Shown in pieces: positions 50,331-59,826 of a stretch of 64,000 nt of DNA (the first letter of the stretch is position 1; every line of letters starts with the position of its first letter). The stretch comes from Pseudomonas sp. PSE14. Its GTDB lineage: Bacteria; Pseudomonadota; Gammaproteobacteria; Pseudomonadales; Pseudomonadaceae. The stretch spans positions 5,208,001-5,272,000 of the forward strand of contig NZ_CP115669.1 in NCBI RefSeq assembly GCF_029203285.1, written 5' to 3'. Below the pieces are notes generated by a model. That model saw nothing but the letters and a program-made list of their open reading frames with translations, did no database searches and had not been told where the DNA came from. Position numbers and translations under genes: made by a program.

Positions 50331-51362
50331 ATGGCCAAGCGTCACCTCACCCGCCGGCAGAGCTGGCGGATCGAAAAAGTCCAGGAAGAGCGCGCTGCCC
50401 GCGCGGCCAAGCGCGAATCGCGCGTCCTGGAGGAACTGGAAGGCGGCGACCTCGGCCCGGAGCAGACCGGCCAGGTGATTGCCCACTTCGGGGTGCAGGT
50501 GGAAGTCGAGGCGCAGGAAGGCGACCACGCGGGCCAGGTGTTCCGCTGCCACCTGCGCGCCAACCTGCCGACGCTGGTGACCGGCGACCAGGTGGTCTGG
50601 CGCCCCGGCAACCAGGGCATCGGCGTGATCGTCGCGCAACTGCCGCGGACCTCCGAGCTGTGCCGTCCGGACATGCGCGGCGTACTCAAGCCGGTGGCGG
50701 CCAACGTCGATCGCATCGTGATCGTCTTCGCCCCACGCCCGGAACCCCACGCCAACCTGATCGACCGCTACCTGGTGGCCGCCGAGCACGCCGGCATCAA
50801 GCCGCTGCTGCTGCTGAACAAGGCCGACCTGATCGACGAGGAAAACGCCCCCTTCATCGATAGCCTGCTGAGCACCTACCGCGAGCTGGGCTATCCGCTG
50901 CTGGAGGTCTCGGCCTTCAACGGCCTGGCGATGGACTCCCTGCGCGCCGCGCTGAACGAGCACGTCAGCGTGTTCGTCGGCCAGTCCGGGGTCGGCAAGT
51001 CGTCCCTGGTGAACGCGTTGCTGCCCGGCGTCGACACCCGCGTCGGCGACCTCTCGGAAGTCACCGGCAAGGGCACCCACACCACCACCACCGCGCGGTT
51101 GTTCCACTTCCCCGCCGGTGGCGACCTGATCGACTCCCCCGGTATCCGCGAATTCGGCCTGGTCCATGTGAGCCGCGACGATGTCGAAGCCGGCTTCATC
51201 GAATTCCACGACCTGCTCGGCCACTGCCGCTTCCGCGACTGCAAGCACGACCGCGAGCCGGGCTGCGCGCTGCTCAAGGCGCTGGAAGATGGGCGTGTCT
51301 CGCCGCAACGGATGGCCAGCTACCGGCACATCCTCGCCAGCCTTCCGGAAGACGAGTACTAA
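50331..51362 (+). CDS. rsgA: Small ribosomal subunit biogenesis GTPase RsgA
   Basis: A 343-aa circularly permuted GTPase helping late 30S maturation. An N-terminal OB fold is followed by G4 [10 protein letters not shown], then G1 [15 protein letters not shown] and G3 [10 protein letters not shown] in permuted order. A C-terminal zinc motif [16 protein letters not shown] completes it. Its basic N-terminus ([15 protein letters not shown]) binds rRNA. It ends in a strong bidirectional terminator. Confidence 0.96.
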   Translation: MAKRHLTRRQSWRIEKVQEERAARAAKRESRVLEELEGGDLGPEQTGQVIAHFGVQVEVEAQEGDHAGQVFRCHLRANLPTLVTGDQVVWRPGNQGIGVIVAQLPRTSELCRPDMRGVLKPVAANVDRIVIVFAPRPEPHANLIDRYLVAAEHAGIKPLLLLNKADLIDEENAPFIDSLLSTYRELGYPLLEVSAFNGLAMDSLRAALNEHVSVFVGQSGVGKSSLVNALLPGVDTRVGDLSEVTGKGTHTTTTARLFHFPAGGDLIDSPGIREFGLVHVSRDDVEAGFIEFHDLLGHCRFRDCKHDREPGCALLKALEDGRVSPQRMASYRHILASLPEDEY

Positions 51363-51398
51363 ACGAAAAGGCCAGCTTTCCAGCTGGCCTTTTCGTTT
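51361..51398. terminator. Bidirectional terminator between rsgA and motB
   Basis: AAACGAAAAGGCCAGCT (51361-51377) pairs perfectly with 51382-51398 around loop TTCC: a 17-bp stem with A/T-rich outer ends providing TTTTCGTTT on both strands. It starts at the rsgA stop and ends 11 bp before the motB stop. Confidence 0.9.
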
Positions 51399-51409
51399 CG
51401 TCGCAGACT

Positions 51410-52456
51410 TCACTGCTGTTTGTTCAGCTCGTCGAGCTTCAGCGTCCCGCCGTCGTCGAACAGATTGAGCTTCTGCTTCAACTGGTCCGCCGGCAACGGC
51501 TCACCCTGCCCGGCTGCCGGCTGGGCAGGTGCACCAGCGGGTGCTACCGGCGCAGCGGCACCAGCGGCGGGCTTGTCGGCCCCGCCGTCCTGGCCTTCGA
51601 TGGCGCGCTGGGCCTTCTTAGTCAGGACGATGATGTCGATGCGGCGGTTCACCGGGTTCAGCGGCTTGTCGCGGTCGAACAGCGCCGACGACGCATAGCC
51701 CACCACGCGGGCGATCTGGTCTTCCGGATAACCGCCTGCCTCCAGCGCGCGACGCGCGGCGTTGGCGCGGTTGGCGGAGAGCTCCCAGTTGCCGAACTCG
51801 CCATTGCCGGCGTACGGCTTGGCATCGGTGTGGCCGCTGATGCTGATCTTGTTCGGCACCTGTTTGATGGTCTCGGCCAGCGCCAGCAGGATGTCCTCGA
51901 AGTACGGCTGCAGGCGCGCGCTGCCCAGGTCGAACATCGGCCGATTGTCCGAGTCGACGATCTGGATGCGCAGGCCGTCCTGGGTGATCTCGAACAGGAT
52001 CTGGTCCTTAAAGCGCTTGAGCGTGGGGTTCTCGTCGACCTTGTTCTGCAGCTCCTGCAGCAACAGCTCCAGGCGCTCCTTCTCCAGCTTCTCGGCGATG
52101 TTCTCCGCCTGCTCGGGGTTGACCTTGGCCTCGTCCTGCGGGCTGACGCGGGTTTCGTCCGCCTCGGGCTGCGCCTGAACCTGCGGGTTCAGGGTCTTGT
52201 CCGGCGCCGGCGTCGGCGTGCCGCCCAGGTCGATCACATAGGGACTGGCGCTCTCGGTGAAACCGATCGGGTCCTGGAAGTAACCGGAGATGGCCTTCTT
52301 CTGCTCCGGCGTGGCCGAGGACAGCAGCCAGAGCACCAGGAAGAACGCCATCATGGCGGTGGCGAAGTCGGCGAAGGCGATCTTCCAGGAACCGCCATGG
52401 TGGCCGGCGGCGTAGCGCTTGACGCGCTTGACGATGATCGGCTGGTTGTTATCCAT
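51410..52456 (-). CDS. motB: Flagellar motor stator protein MotB
   Basis: A 348-aa stator subunit. One N-terminal membrane helix carries the proton-binding Asp (FADFATAMMAFFLVLWLLSS, near residue 30). A plug/linker and a periplasmic OmpA-like peptidoglycan-binding domain (SISGHTDAKPYAGNGEFGNW, NRRIDIIVL) follow. An extended Ala/Pro-rich C-terminus is present. It lies 3 bp after motA. Pseudomonads usually also carry motCD elsewhere. Confidence 0.95.
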   Translation of the reverse strand: MDNNQPIIVKRVKRYAAGHHGGSWKIAFADFATAMMAFFLVLWLLSSATPEQKKAISGYFQDPIGFTESASPYVIDLGGTPTPAPDKTLNPQVQAQPEADETRVSPQDEAKVNPEQAENIAEKLEKERLELLLQELQNKVDENPTLKRFKDQILFEITQDGLRIQIVDSDNRPMFDLGSARLQPYFEDILLALAETIKQVPNKISISGHTDAKPYAGNGEFGNWELSANRANAARRALEAGGYPEDQIARVVGYASSALFDRDKPLNPVNRRIDIIVLTKKAQRAIEGQDGGADKPAAGAAAPVAPAGAPAQPAAGQGEPLPADQLKQKLNLFDDGGTLKLDELNKQQ

Positions 52457-52459
52457 CGT

Positions 52460-53311
52460 TTAGCGACCGCGCACAGCCTGCTCCAGCTCCGCAAAGCTGG
52501 GACGATGCGCCGGCAGCAGCACCTTGCGGCCGAACTCCACGGCCAGCGACGGCGGCATGCCCGAGGCGGAGGCGACCAGGCAGGCCTTGATGGCTTCGTA
52601 GAGGTTCAGCTCTTCCTTGGCGTCATGCTCCAGGGCGTTGGACAGCGGGCCGACGAAACCGTAGGCGGCGAGAATACCGAGGAAGGTACCCACCAGCGCC
52701 GCGGCAACGTGGTGGCCGATCTCGGCCTGGCTGCCCTGGCCGAGCAGCGCCATGGTGATCACGATGCCGAGCACCGCGGCGACGATACCGAAGCCCGGCA
52801 GGCCGTCGGCGACACGGGTTACCGCGTGGGCGGGATGCTCCAGGTCTTCCTTGAGGCTGCCCAGTTCCATGTCGAACAGGCCTTCCAGCTCATGGGGCGC
52901 CATGTTGCCGGAGGACATGATGCGCAGGTAATCGCAGATGTAGGCGGTCATGCGGTCGTCCTTGAGCACCGCCGGGTACTTGCTGAAGATCGGGCTGGCG
53001 CCCGGATCCTCGACGTCCGCCTCGATCGCCATCATGCCCTCGCGGCGGCTCTTGTTGAGCACCTCGTAGAGCATGCCCAGCACCTCCAGGTAGAAGGTGT
53101 GGGTGAAGCGGTTGCTGAACATCTTCGGCGCCTTCTTGAGCACCGTCATGAAGGTGCTGCCCGGGTTCGCCTGGAGGAAGGCGCCCAGGGCCGCACCGCC
53201 GATGATCAGCACTTCGAACGGCTGGATGATGGCCGCGATCTTGCCGCCGGAGAGCAGATATCCGCCGAGTACGCTGCCCAGGATGACGATGATGCCGATG
53301 ATTTTTGACAT
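52460..53311 (-). CDS. motA: Flagellar motor stator protein MotA
   Basis: A 283-aa inner-membrane stator with four membrane helices. TM1 is IIGIIVILGSVLGGYLLSGG, and TM3/TM4 contain the conserved prolines (GLPGFGIVAAVLGIVITMAL; GTFLGILAAYGFVGPLSNAL). The large cytoplasmic loop (about 60-160) contacts FliG. With MotB it conducts protons to drive the flagellum. First gene of motAB. Confidence 0.96.
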   Translation of the reverse strand: MSKIIGIIVILGSVLGGYLLSGGKIAAIIQPFEVLIIGGAALGAFLQANPGSTFMTVLKKAPKMFSNRFTHTFYLEVLGMLYEVLNKSRREGMMAIEADVEDPGASPIFSKYPAVLKDDRMTAYICDYLRIMSSGNMAPHELEGLFDMELGSLKEDLEHPAHAVTRVADGLPGFGIVAAVLGIVITMALLGQGSQAEIGHHVAAALVGTFLGILAAYGFVGPLSNALEHDAKEELNLYEAIKACLVASASGMPPSLAVEFGRKVLLPAHRPSFAELEQAVRGR

Positions 53312-53432
53312 GGGGACCGGACTGAAACTGTGAACAGAATGAGAGGCATGATTCCCGCCTCCCTGTTGTTATCGGAGATTTCGGGCAAGACTATAGGCCG
53401 AAAACACTAAAAACCAGTTCGGCGCCTCACGC

Positions 53433-54959
53433 ATGCCCAAACCCGTGCCTACCCCAGAGCGTCTCGCGGAATGGCTCTCCCTCCTGGAAGAGCTGCCGCT
53501 GCCCGTCCCCCAGGAGCACCGCGACGAGATTCGCCGGGCGCTGAACGACAGTCGTCGCTCGATCCGCGAGATCTCCGACCTGCTGCAGGACTGTCCGACC
53601 CTGGCCCTGGCCATCCTGCGCGAGGCCAACCGCGCCCAGAGCGCCCAGGACAATCCGGCGGAAAGCCTGGAAGTCGCACTCAATCGTCTGGGACTGGCGC
53701 GCGTCACCCAATTGCTCGATCGCCTGCCGGCGTTGCCCGAGGCACAGATGCCCCGCGCACTGAGCCAGTTGCTGCTGATCAGCCGCCACGCCATGCAGCA
53801 GGCCAGCGGCCTGTTCGCCAACCGCCTGGCGCGGCTCTGGCAGGAAATCCACTGGGGCAGCCTGTTCACCCTGGCGCCGTTGTGGGCGCTGGCCACGGTT
53901 AAACCGGAATTGCTGGAGACCTGGCAGCGCCAGGTCTACGGCCTGGGCCGCTGCAGCAGCGAAGTCGAGCAGGAGCTGCTCGGCACCCGCCTGCTGCCGC
54001 TGTGCCGAGCGCTGGCCGAGCGCTGGCGGCTGCCGGAATGGGTCGCCCAGGGCTACGCGCTACTCAGCGATGACAAGCGCCTGCTGGTGCGCGCCCTGCA
54101 CGTGGCCCACACCGAAACCCAGCCACTGGGCCAGCAACAGCGCCTGGATGCCGACCCGGAACTGCAACGCTGGCTGACCCGCCCGGCCAACACCATCCTG
54201 CTGGCCAACAGCCTGGCGACGGCCGCCCACCAATCCTGGGGTGGCGTACACATGCTGCGTTGGCAACGCCTGACCAGCCTCTACCTGCAAATGCCGCTGG
54301 AAGAACTGCAGCAGACCGTCCACGGCCTGGCCGCGCAGAGTGCCCGCCGGCACGCCCGGCCGCAGCTCTGGCACCCGGCCGAAGCCCTGCTCTGGCCCTG
54401 GGATGCGCGCCGCTGGCTCAACGGCCCGAAGCCCGAGGAGCCGGCCAAGGCACCCGACACCCTCGCCCAATGGCGCCAGCATTGCGCGCGCCTGCTGCAG
54501 ACACCCAGCCCGTTCGGCAATGCCTTGCAGTTGCTCGACTGCGCCGAATCGGCGCTGCAGGCCTGCGGGCTGCAACGCGGCCTGATCCTGCTGGCCGACA
54601 AGGGTGGCAACTGGCTGCAGGCGCGCCGGCACTTCGGGCTCGCGGTGGAGGCCGGCGAGCTCAAGCTGGAAGTCGCCGCCAGCCCGCTGCTGCGCAAGCT
54701 CCTGCAACAGCCCGGACAGTTGCGCCTGAGCCCGGCGAACATGGCCGACTTTTCCGCCGTGCTGCCCGGCGCTCTGAAGGCGCTGCTGCCCAGCGAACAC
54801 CTGCTGCTGCGCTCGCTGGGCAACGGCAGCCGGGTGGTCATGCTGCTGGCGGTCGACCGTAACGGCCAGCCGCTGGGCGACCTCCACGCCCAGGCCTTCA
54901 GCCGCACAGCGCAGTGCATCGAACAGGCCGTCCGGCAGATGTCCCGCGGCGCCTCCTGA
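53433..54959 (+). CDS. HDOD domain protein
   Basis: A 508-aa cytoplasmic protein with an N-terminal HDOD domain (about residues 20-215: RRSIREISDLLQDCPTLALA and onward), a degenerate HD-like domain lacking the metal-binding His-Asp pair. A less conserved, Leu/Ala-rich C-terminal half may be GAF-like. HDOD proteins typically act in signalling and motility regulation. The neighbouring motAB suggests a link, but the gene is divergent from motA and has its own control. No enzyme activity can be assigned. Confidence 0.8.
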   Translation: MPKPVPTPERLAEWLSLLEELPLPVPQEHRDEIRRALNDSRRSIREISDLLQDCPTLALAILREANRAQSAQDNPAESLEVALNRLGLARVTQLLDRLPALPEAQMPRALSQLLLISRHAMQQASGLFANRLARLWQEIHWGSLFTLAPLWALATVKPELLETWQRQVYGLGRCSSEVEQELLGTRLLPLCRALAERWRLPEWVAQGYALLSDDKRLLVRALHVAHTETQPLGQQQRLDADPELQRWLTRPANTILLANSLATAAHQSWGGVHMLRWQRLTSLYLQMPLEELQQTVHGLAAQSARRHARPQLWHPAEALLWPWDARRWLNGPKPEEPAKAPDTLAQWRQHCARLLQTPSPFGNALQLLDCAESALQACGLQRGLILLADKGGNWLQARRHFGLAVEAGELKLEVAASPLLRKLLQQPGQLRLSPANMADFSAVLPGALKALLPSEHLLLRSLGNGSRVVMLLAVDRNGQPLGDLHAQAFSRTAQCIEQAVRQMSRGAS

Positions 54960-55095
54960 GTCGCGGCGATTGCCGGGATTTCCGGTACACTTGCGTCCCC
55001 TTTAGACTAACGCCCCTCAATGGGCAGCCCAGGGCCGCCAGCTCACGCCGCCTCCATCATCATGGCGGGCCATCCGCCGTACCGGGAGACTCGAC

Positions 55096-55911
55096 ATGTC
55101 CGCCTTCTCCGCTCTGCCCCTGGTGATCGAACCGGCTGACCTCGCCAGCCGTCTCGACGCCGCCGAACTGATCCTGGTCGACCTGACCAGCGCCGCGCGC
55201 TACGCCGAAGGCCACATCCCCGGCGCCCGCTTCGTCGCCCCGGCGCGCACCCAGCTGGGCGGCACCCCGGCGCCCGGCCTGCTGCCGGCCAAGGCCGACC
55301 TCGAAGCGCTGTTCGGCGAGCTGGGCCACAACCCCGATGCCGTCTACGTGGTCTACGACGACGAAGGCGGCGGCTGGGCCGGCCGCTTCATCTGGCTGCT
55401 GGACGTGATCGGCCACCACCAGTACCACTACGTCGACGGCGGCCTGCACGCCTGGCTGGCCGATGGCCTGCCGCTGAGTCAGGAGGTCCCGGCGCCGGTC
55501 GGCGGCCCGCTGCCGCTGACCCTGCACGACGAGCCCACCGCCACCCGCGAATACCTGCAAAGCCGCCTGGGCGCTGCCGACCTGGCCATCTGGGACGCGC
55601 GCAACCCCAGCGAGTACAGCGGGCAGAAAGTCCTCGCCGCCAAGGGCGGGCACGTGCCCGGCGCCGTCAATTTCGAATGGACCGCCGGCATGGACCCGGC
55701 CCGCGCCCTGCGCATCCGTACCGATATGCCGCAGATTCTGAAGAACCTGGGCATCACCCCGGACAAGGAAGTGATCACCCACTGCCAGACCCACCACCGC
55801 TCCGGCTTCACCTACCTGGTGGCCAAGGCCCTCGGCTATCCGCGGGTCAAGGGCTACGCCGGCTCCTGGTCGGAATGGGGCAACCACCCCGACACCCCTG
55901 TAGAGGTTTAA
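55096..55911 (+). CDS. rhdA: Thiosulfate sulfurtransferase (rhodanese) RhdA
   Basis: A 271-aa two-domain rhodanese. The N-terminal inactive domain (residues 1-130) is followed by the catalytic domain with active-site Cys230 in HCQTHHRSGFTY, matching the CQTHHRSG loop of Azotobacter vinelandii RhdA. It transfers sulfane sulfur from thiosulfate to acceptors such as cyanide and has been linked to Fe-S supply. It lies 3 bp before psd, so the two are probably co-transcribed. Confidence 0.94.
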   Translation: MSAFSALPLVIEPADLASRLDAAELILVDLTSAARYAEGHIPGARFVAPARTQLGGTPAPGLLPAKADLEALFGELGHNPDAVYVVYDDEGGGWAGRFIWLLDVIGHHQYHYVDGGLHAWLADGLPLSQEVPAPVGGPLPLTLHDEPTATREYLQSRLGAADLAIWDARNPSEYSGQKVLAAKGGHVPGAVNFEWTAGMDPARALRIRTDMPQILKNLGITPDKEVITHCQTHHRSGFTYLVAKALGYPRVKGYAGSWSEWGNHPDTPVEV

Positions 55912-55914
55912 GGA

Positions 55915-56784
55915 ATGTCGTTCAAAGATCGTCTGTTCATCCTCGCCCAGTACCTGCTGCCGCATCACCTGCTGTCGCGCCTGATCGGCTGCGCCGCCGA
56001 ATGCCGCGCGCCCTGGTTCAAGGATCGCCTGATTCCCTGGTTCGCCCGCCGCTACCAGGTGGACATGCGCGAAGCCCAGGTCGAGGACCTGCGCGCCTAT
56101 GAGCACTTCAACGCCTTCTTCACCCGCGCCCTGAAAGACGGCGCCCGTCCGCTGGACGAGAGTGAAGGCAGCGTGCTGAGCCCCGCCGACGGCGCCATCA
56201 GCCAGCTCGGCCCGATCGAGCACGGCCGCGTGTTCCAGGCCAAGGGCCACAGCTACAGCCTGATGGAACTACTGGGCGGCGACGCCGAGCGCGCCGCGCC
56301 CTTCATGGGCGGCGAGTTCGCCACCGTCTACCTGTCGCCCAAGGACTACCACCGCGTGCACATGCCGCTGGCCGGCACCCTGCGCGAGATGGTCTACGTG
56401 CCGGGTCGCCTGTTTTCGGTGAACCAGCTCACCGCCGAGCAGGTGCCGGAACTCTTCGCCCGCAACGAGCGCGTGGTGTGCATCTTCGACACCGAGCGTG
56501 GACCGATGGCCGTGGTGCTGGTGGGCGCGATGATCGTCGCCTCCATCGAGACCGTCTGGGCCGGCCTGGTGACTCCGCCCAAGCGCGAGCTGAAGACCTT
56601 CTCCTACGGGGAAGCCGCCCGCGCGCCGATCCACCTGGAGAAAGGCGCCGAACTGGGCCGCTTCAAGCTGGGCTCCACCGCCATCGTGCTGTTCGGACCC
56701 GAGCAGGTCAGCTGGGCCGAGAACCTCGCGGCCACCAGCCCGGTCCGCATGGGCCAGCGCCTGGGTGGCGCGCGCCAGGGCTGA
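55915..56784 (+). CDS. psd: Phosphatidylserine decarboxylase proenzyme
   Basis: A 289-aa inner-membrane-associated proenzyme producing phosphatidylethanolamine. The self-cleavage motif LGST is at residues 252-255; cleavage between Gly253 and Ser254 would make the pyruvoyl alpha subunit. [20 protein letters not shown] contains the conserved catalytic His. Length is usual. It follows rhdA closely and ends in an intrinsic terminator. Confidence 0.97.
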   Translation: MSFKDRLFILAQYLLPHHLLSRLIGCAAECRAPWFKDRLIPWFARRYQVDMREAQVEDLRAYEHFNAFFTRALKDGARPLDESEGSVLSPADGAISQLGPIEHGRVFQAKGHSYSLMELLGGDAERAAPFMGGEFATVYLSPKDYHRVHMPLAGTLREMVYVPGRLFSVNQLTAEQVPELFARNERVVCIFDTERGPMAVVLVGAMIVASIETVWAGLVTPPKRELKTFSYGEAARAPIHLEKGAELGRFKLGSTAIVLFGPEQVSWAENLAATSPVRMGQRLGGARQG

Positions 56785-56800
56785 CGCCCGCTTTCCATAA

Positions 56801-56836
56801 GGCGGGCGGCCAACGAGCCGCCCGCCACTGCTTTTT
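56801..56836 (+). terminator. Rho-independent terminator of rhdA-psd
   Basis: GGCGGGCGGC (56801-56810) and GCCGCCCGCC (56817-56826) form a 10-bp stem with a 6-base loop, then ACTGCTTTTT. The T-run starts 4 bases after the stem. Confidence 0.8.
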
Positions 56837-56860
56837 GCCTCATCGTGCTAATTCCCTGCC

Positions 56861-57838
56861 ATGAAACGCTTCCTGCATCTCATGGGCTGGCGTGCCAACG
56901 CCACCAGCCATCTTGAAAAATGGCTCTCCGCAATCGGAGCGCTGTGCGGCATCGCCGTCATCTACGCCGTCACCCACTGGGTACTGCCCAGCGAAGCGGC
57001 CATCTGGGTCGTCGCCTCCATGGGCGCCAGCGCCGTGCTGCTGTTCGCCGTACCCCATGGCGCGCTGTCCCAGCCCTGGGCCGTGCTCGGCGGCCAGGTG
57101 CTGTCGGCCTTCGTCGGGGTGATCTGCCAGAAGCTCTTTCCCGACCAGGCCTTCACCCCGGCCCTGGCTGTCGGCGCGGCGATCCTGGTCATGCACTACA
57201 CCCGCTGCATCCATCCCCCGGGCGGCGCCACCGCCCTCGCGGCAGTATCCGGCGGGCCGGCGATCAGCGCGCTGGGCTTCCACTACGTGCTCAGCCCAGT
57301 GCTGCTCAATGTGGTGCTGATCCTCGCCGTGGCCGTGGCCTTCAACGGCCTGTTCGCCTGGCGCCGCTACCCCGCGCCGCTGGCGCGCCTGCCGGAAACG
57401 CCGAAGCTGCCCGCAGGCCCCGCGCCGGAAGATCTCTACCACGCGCTACGCAAGATGGATTCGTTCATCGACGTGCAGTTCGACGACCTGCTGAAGATTC
57501 TCCAGCTGGCCCAGGAACATGCCCAGGCTCAACGCCTGGGCCCGGACGACATCCTCCTCGGCGCGTGCTACAGCAATGCGCTGAGCGGCAACGCCTGGGC
57601 GGTGCGCCAGGTGATCGACGACCATCCCGGCAAGCGCACGCGCCAGGACCAGTTGGTCTACAAGGTGATCGCCGGTGCCGGCAAGGGAAACACCGGTGCC
57701 TGCCGCCGCCAGGACCTGCTCGAATGGGCCGCCCACGCGGTGATTCCGCAGGGCGACGGCTGGTTGCGCGTCACTGCGCAGGCCTCCGCCAAGGACGCCT
57801 TGCAGCGTCAGATCAAGGGCGAAACACCGCTCACGTGA
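56861..57838 (+). CDS. HPP family membrane protein
   Basis: A 325-aa protein. The N-terminal half (to about residue 170) is an HPP domain with four membrane helices and the name-giving motif CIHPPGGATAL at about residues 115-125. The C-terminal half is soluble and unrecognised, though other HPP proteins carry CBS domains here. HPP members have been linked to nitrite transport in plastids and cyanobacteria; the bacterial role is unknown. It appears as an extra gene between psd and the fimX neighbourhood compared with my recollection of PAO1. Confidence 0.85.
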   Translation: MKRFLHLMGWRANATSHLEKWLSAIGALCGIAVIYAVTHWVLPSEAAIWVVASMGASAVLLFAVPHGALSQPWAVLGGQVLSAFVGVICQKLFPDQAFTPALAVGAAILVMHYTRCIHPPGGATALAAVSGGPAISALGFHYVLSPVLLNVVLILAVAVAFNGLFAWRRYPAPLARLPETPKLPAGPAPEDLYHALRKMDSFIDVQFDDLLKILQLAQEHAQAQRLGPDDILLGACYSNALSGNAWAVRQVIDDHPGKRTRQDQLVYKVIAGAGKGNTGACRRQDLLEWAAHAVIPQGDGWLRVTAQASAKDALQRQIKGETPLT

Positions 57839-57965
57839 CCCATCGGCGCACCCATCCGGCGATGGGCTGCGATGCGCAACGGATACTGCTAGAGTTCGGA
57901 AAAAGCCGAGTGTGACGACCGAAAGGTCCGCTAAACGGCCCAGATGTGGAGAATCCGATCCAACC

Positions 57966-59762
57966 ATGGACAACAGTCCCCAGCAGTTTCTACGTGTCCC
58001 CACCCCGACACACGAGAGCCTGAGTTTCTGCAGCGCCAGCGCGCGTGAGCTGAAATACTGGCTGGACCACCTGCCCAAGGCCAATCTGGGCGAGACCGCT
58101 CGCCAGCTCTACCAGGGGCTGATCGAACTGAACCAGTTGAAGCTGCCCGTGGAGACCCGCCTGCAGCTGCTGGAGCTGTTCCGCCCGGAAGTCCAGTTCG
58201 TCTGCCAGCACCTGGAGCGCCACTTCCTCAACCAGTCCATCGTCCTCGACGAGCGCCCGCGCAAGGTCGCCAACCTCTGCCAGGCCCTGCAGAACCACCT
58301 GGCCATCGGCTACAAGCTGATCGTCGTACGCGAGGCGAGCCGCGTTTCCCGCGAGCGCGCGCCGTTGCTGACGGCCGCCATCCAGCGCGCCATTCGTGCC
58401 TTGTGCGGGCCGCTGATCCGTTCCTCGCAGTTGTATTGCCCGGTGCCGGAAGGGCTATGGCTGGAGCTCCACCAGCTGTACCAGCTGGCCCGCCAGCACG
58501 GCCTTCAGAAACTGAGCGTGCGCGACAGCCTGGCCCGCGACGCCCAGGGCCTGACCATCGAGCAGGCCTACCTGGTGGCGCTGATGCTCGGCTCGGCACG
58601 CTGCAACCAGATGCGCCAGCACAACATCGCCCGCCTGGCGGAAGCCCTGGAAGGCTGGAGTTCGCAGATTCGGGTGCAGAGCGCCGATTCGCCTTCGACC
58701 CTGTTCGTCGTCGCCCCCCAGGTGGACGGCCCGCCGCGCTACCGCACCCTGTTCAAGGACAGTGACCTGCCGGGCGGGGTGGGAATCGATCCACAGCCTT
58801 TGGTCGACCTGATCAAGGAATATCTCCTGCTGCTCCCGGAGAACCGCAACCAGGCGCGCCTGAAGGTGCCCGAAGGCGTCTCCGTCGATCTGCTGCAACA
58901 CCTCGCCGCCGCCTGGGGCGACATCGCCGAACGGACCTTCCAGCGCACCACCGGCCAAGGCCAGCTCACCGTGTGCATCGGCATGAGCGCCCTGCACTAC
59001 TTCCTCGCCGGTCGCCAGCATTTCAACGATGTGCTCAAGCGCAGCCAGAACCCGGACTTCAGCACCAAGGCCCGGGCCGAGGCGAAGGACGCCTGGGCCA
59101 CCGCCTTCGACGCGCGGCAGATCAAGGAATGGCAGCCCGGCATGTCGCTGGAGGAAATCGAGTACACACCTATCACCCCCACCGACAGTGGCGCCACCGT
59201 CGCCGAGACGCCCTGCGATGAGTACCCGGTCTTCACCCTGCCCATCGTCAACCACAGTCCGGGCGGTTACTGCCTGACCTGGCCCAAGGAGATTCCCAGC
59301 CAACTGCAGGCCGGCGAGCTGCTGGGCATCCAGGACGCCCCGGACCAGGGCTGGAGCATTGCAGTGGTGCGCTGGATTCGCCAGGTCCGTGGCGGCGGCA
59401 CCCAGATGGGCATCGAACTGATCGCGCCGCTCGCCCAGCCGTGCGGCCTGCAACTGCTGCGCAAGACCGAGCAGGGCAGCCAGTACCTGCGCGCCCTGTT
59501 GCTGCCGGAAATCTCGGCGATCTCGCGACCGGCCACCCTGATCACCCCGCGCCTGCCGTTCCAGGAAGGCAACAAGGTGCAGATCAATCTGCAGGGCGAG
59601 GAGCGTCGTACCCTCCTCACCCGCAAGGTCACCGCGACCGGCAGCTTCACCCAGTTCGAATACCAGACCCACGACACCATCGCCGCACCGAACGATAAGC
59701 CGGTCACAGCGCCAAGCCCGCGCGGGGAGGAAGACTTTGACTCACTCTGGAAGTCGCTGTAG
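57966..59762 (+). CDS. Conserved protein encoded directly upstream of fimX
   Basis: A 598-aa protein without signal peptide or membrane segment. The long N-terminal part (residues ~20-420) is helical. A C-terminal beta-rich region follows (FTLPIVNHSPGGYCLTWP, then SIAVVRWIRQVRGGGTQMGI), which resembles a degenerate PilZ-type barrel in layout, but the RxxxR and D/NxSxxG c-di-GMP motifs are not clear. It ends 64 bp before fimX, same strand. The ATG at 57966 is preferred to a GTG at 57912. A role with FimX in type IV pilus/c-di-GMP control is inferred from position. Confidence 0.78.
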   Translation: MDNSPQQFLRVPTPTHESLSFCSASARELKYWLDHLPKANLGETARQLYQGLIELNQLKLPVETRLQLLELFRPEVQFVCQHLERHFLNQSIVLDERPRKVANLCQALQNHLAIGYKLIVVREASRVSRERAPLLTAAIQRAIRALCGPLIRSSQLYCPVPEGLWLELHQLYQLARQHGLQKLSVRDSLARDAQGLTIEQAYLVALMLGSARCNQMRQHNIARLAEALEGWSSQIRVQSADSPSTLFVVAPQVDGPPRYRTLFKDSDLPGGVGIDPQPLVDLIKEYLLLLPENRNQARLKVPEGVSVDLLQHLAAAWGDIAERTFQRTTGQGQLTVCIGMSALHYFLAGRQHFNDVLKRSQNPDFSTKARAEAKDAWATAFDARQIKEWQPGMSLEEIEYTPITPTDSGATVAETPCDEYPVFTLPIVNHSPGGYCLTWPKEIPSQLQAGELLGIQDAPDQGWSIAVVRWIRQVRGGGTQMGIELIAPLAQPCGLQLLRKTEQGSQYLRALLLPEISAISRPATLITPRLPFQEGNKVQINLQGEERRTLLTRKVTATGSFTQFEYQTHDTIAAPNDKPVTAPSPRGEEDFDSLWKSL

Positions 59763-59826
59763 ATTCCGGCGAACCCCATTCATCGCCCATTTGCTGCCGT
59801 CCAGTGCGGTATAAGCAGCCTCATCC

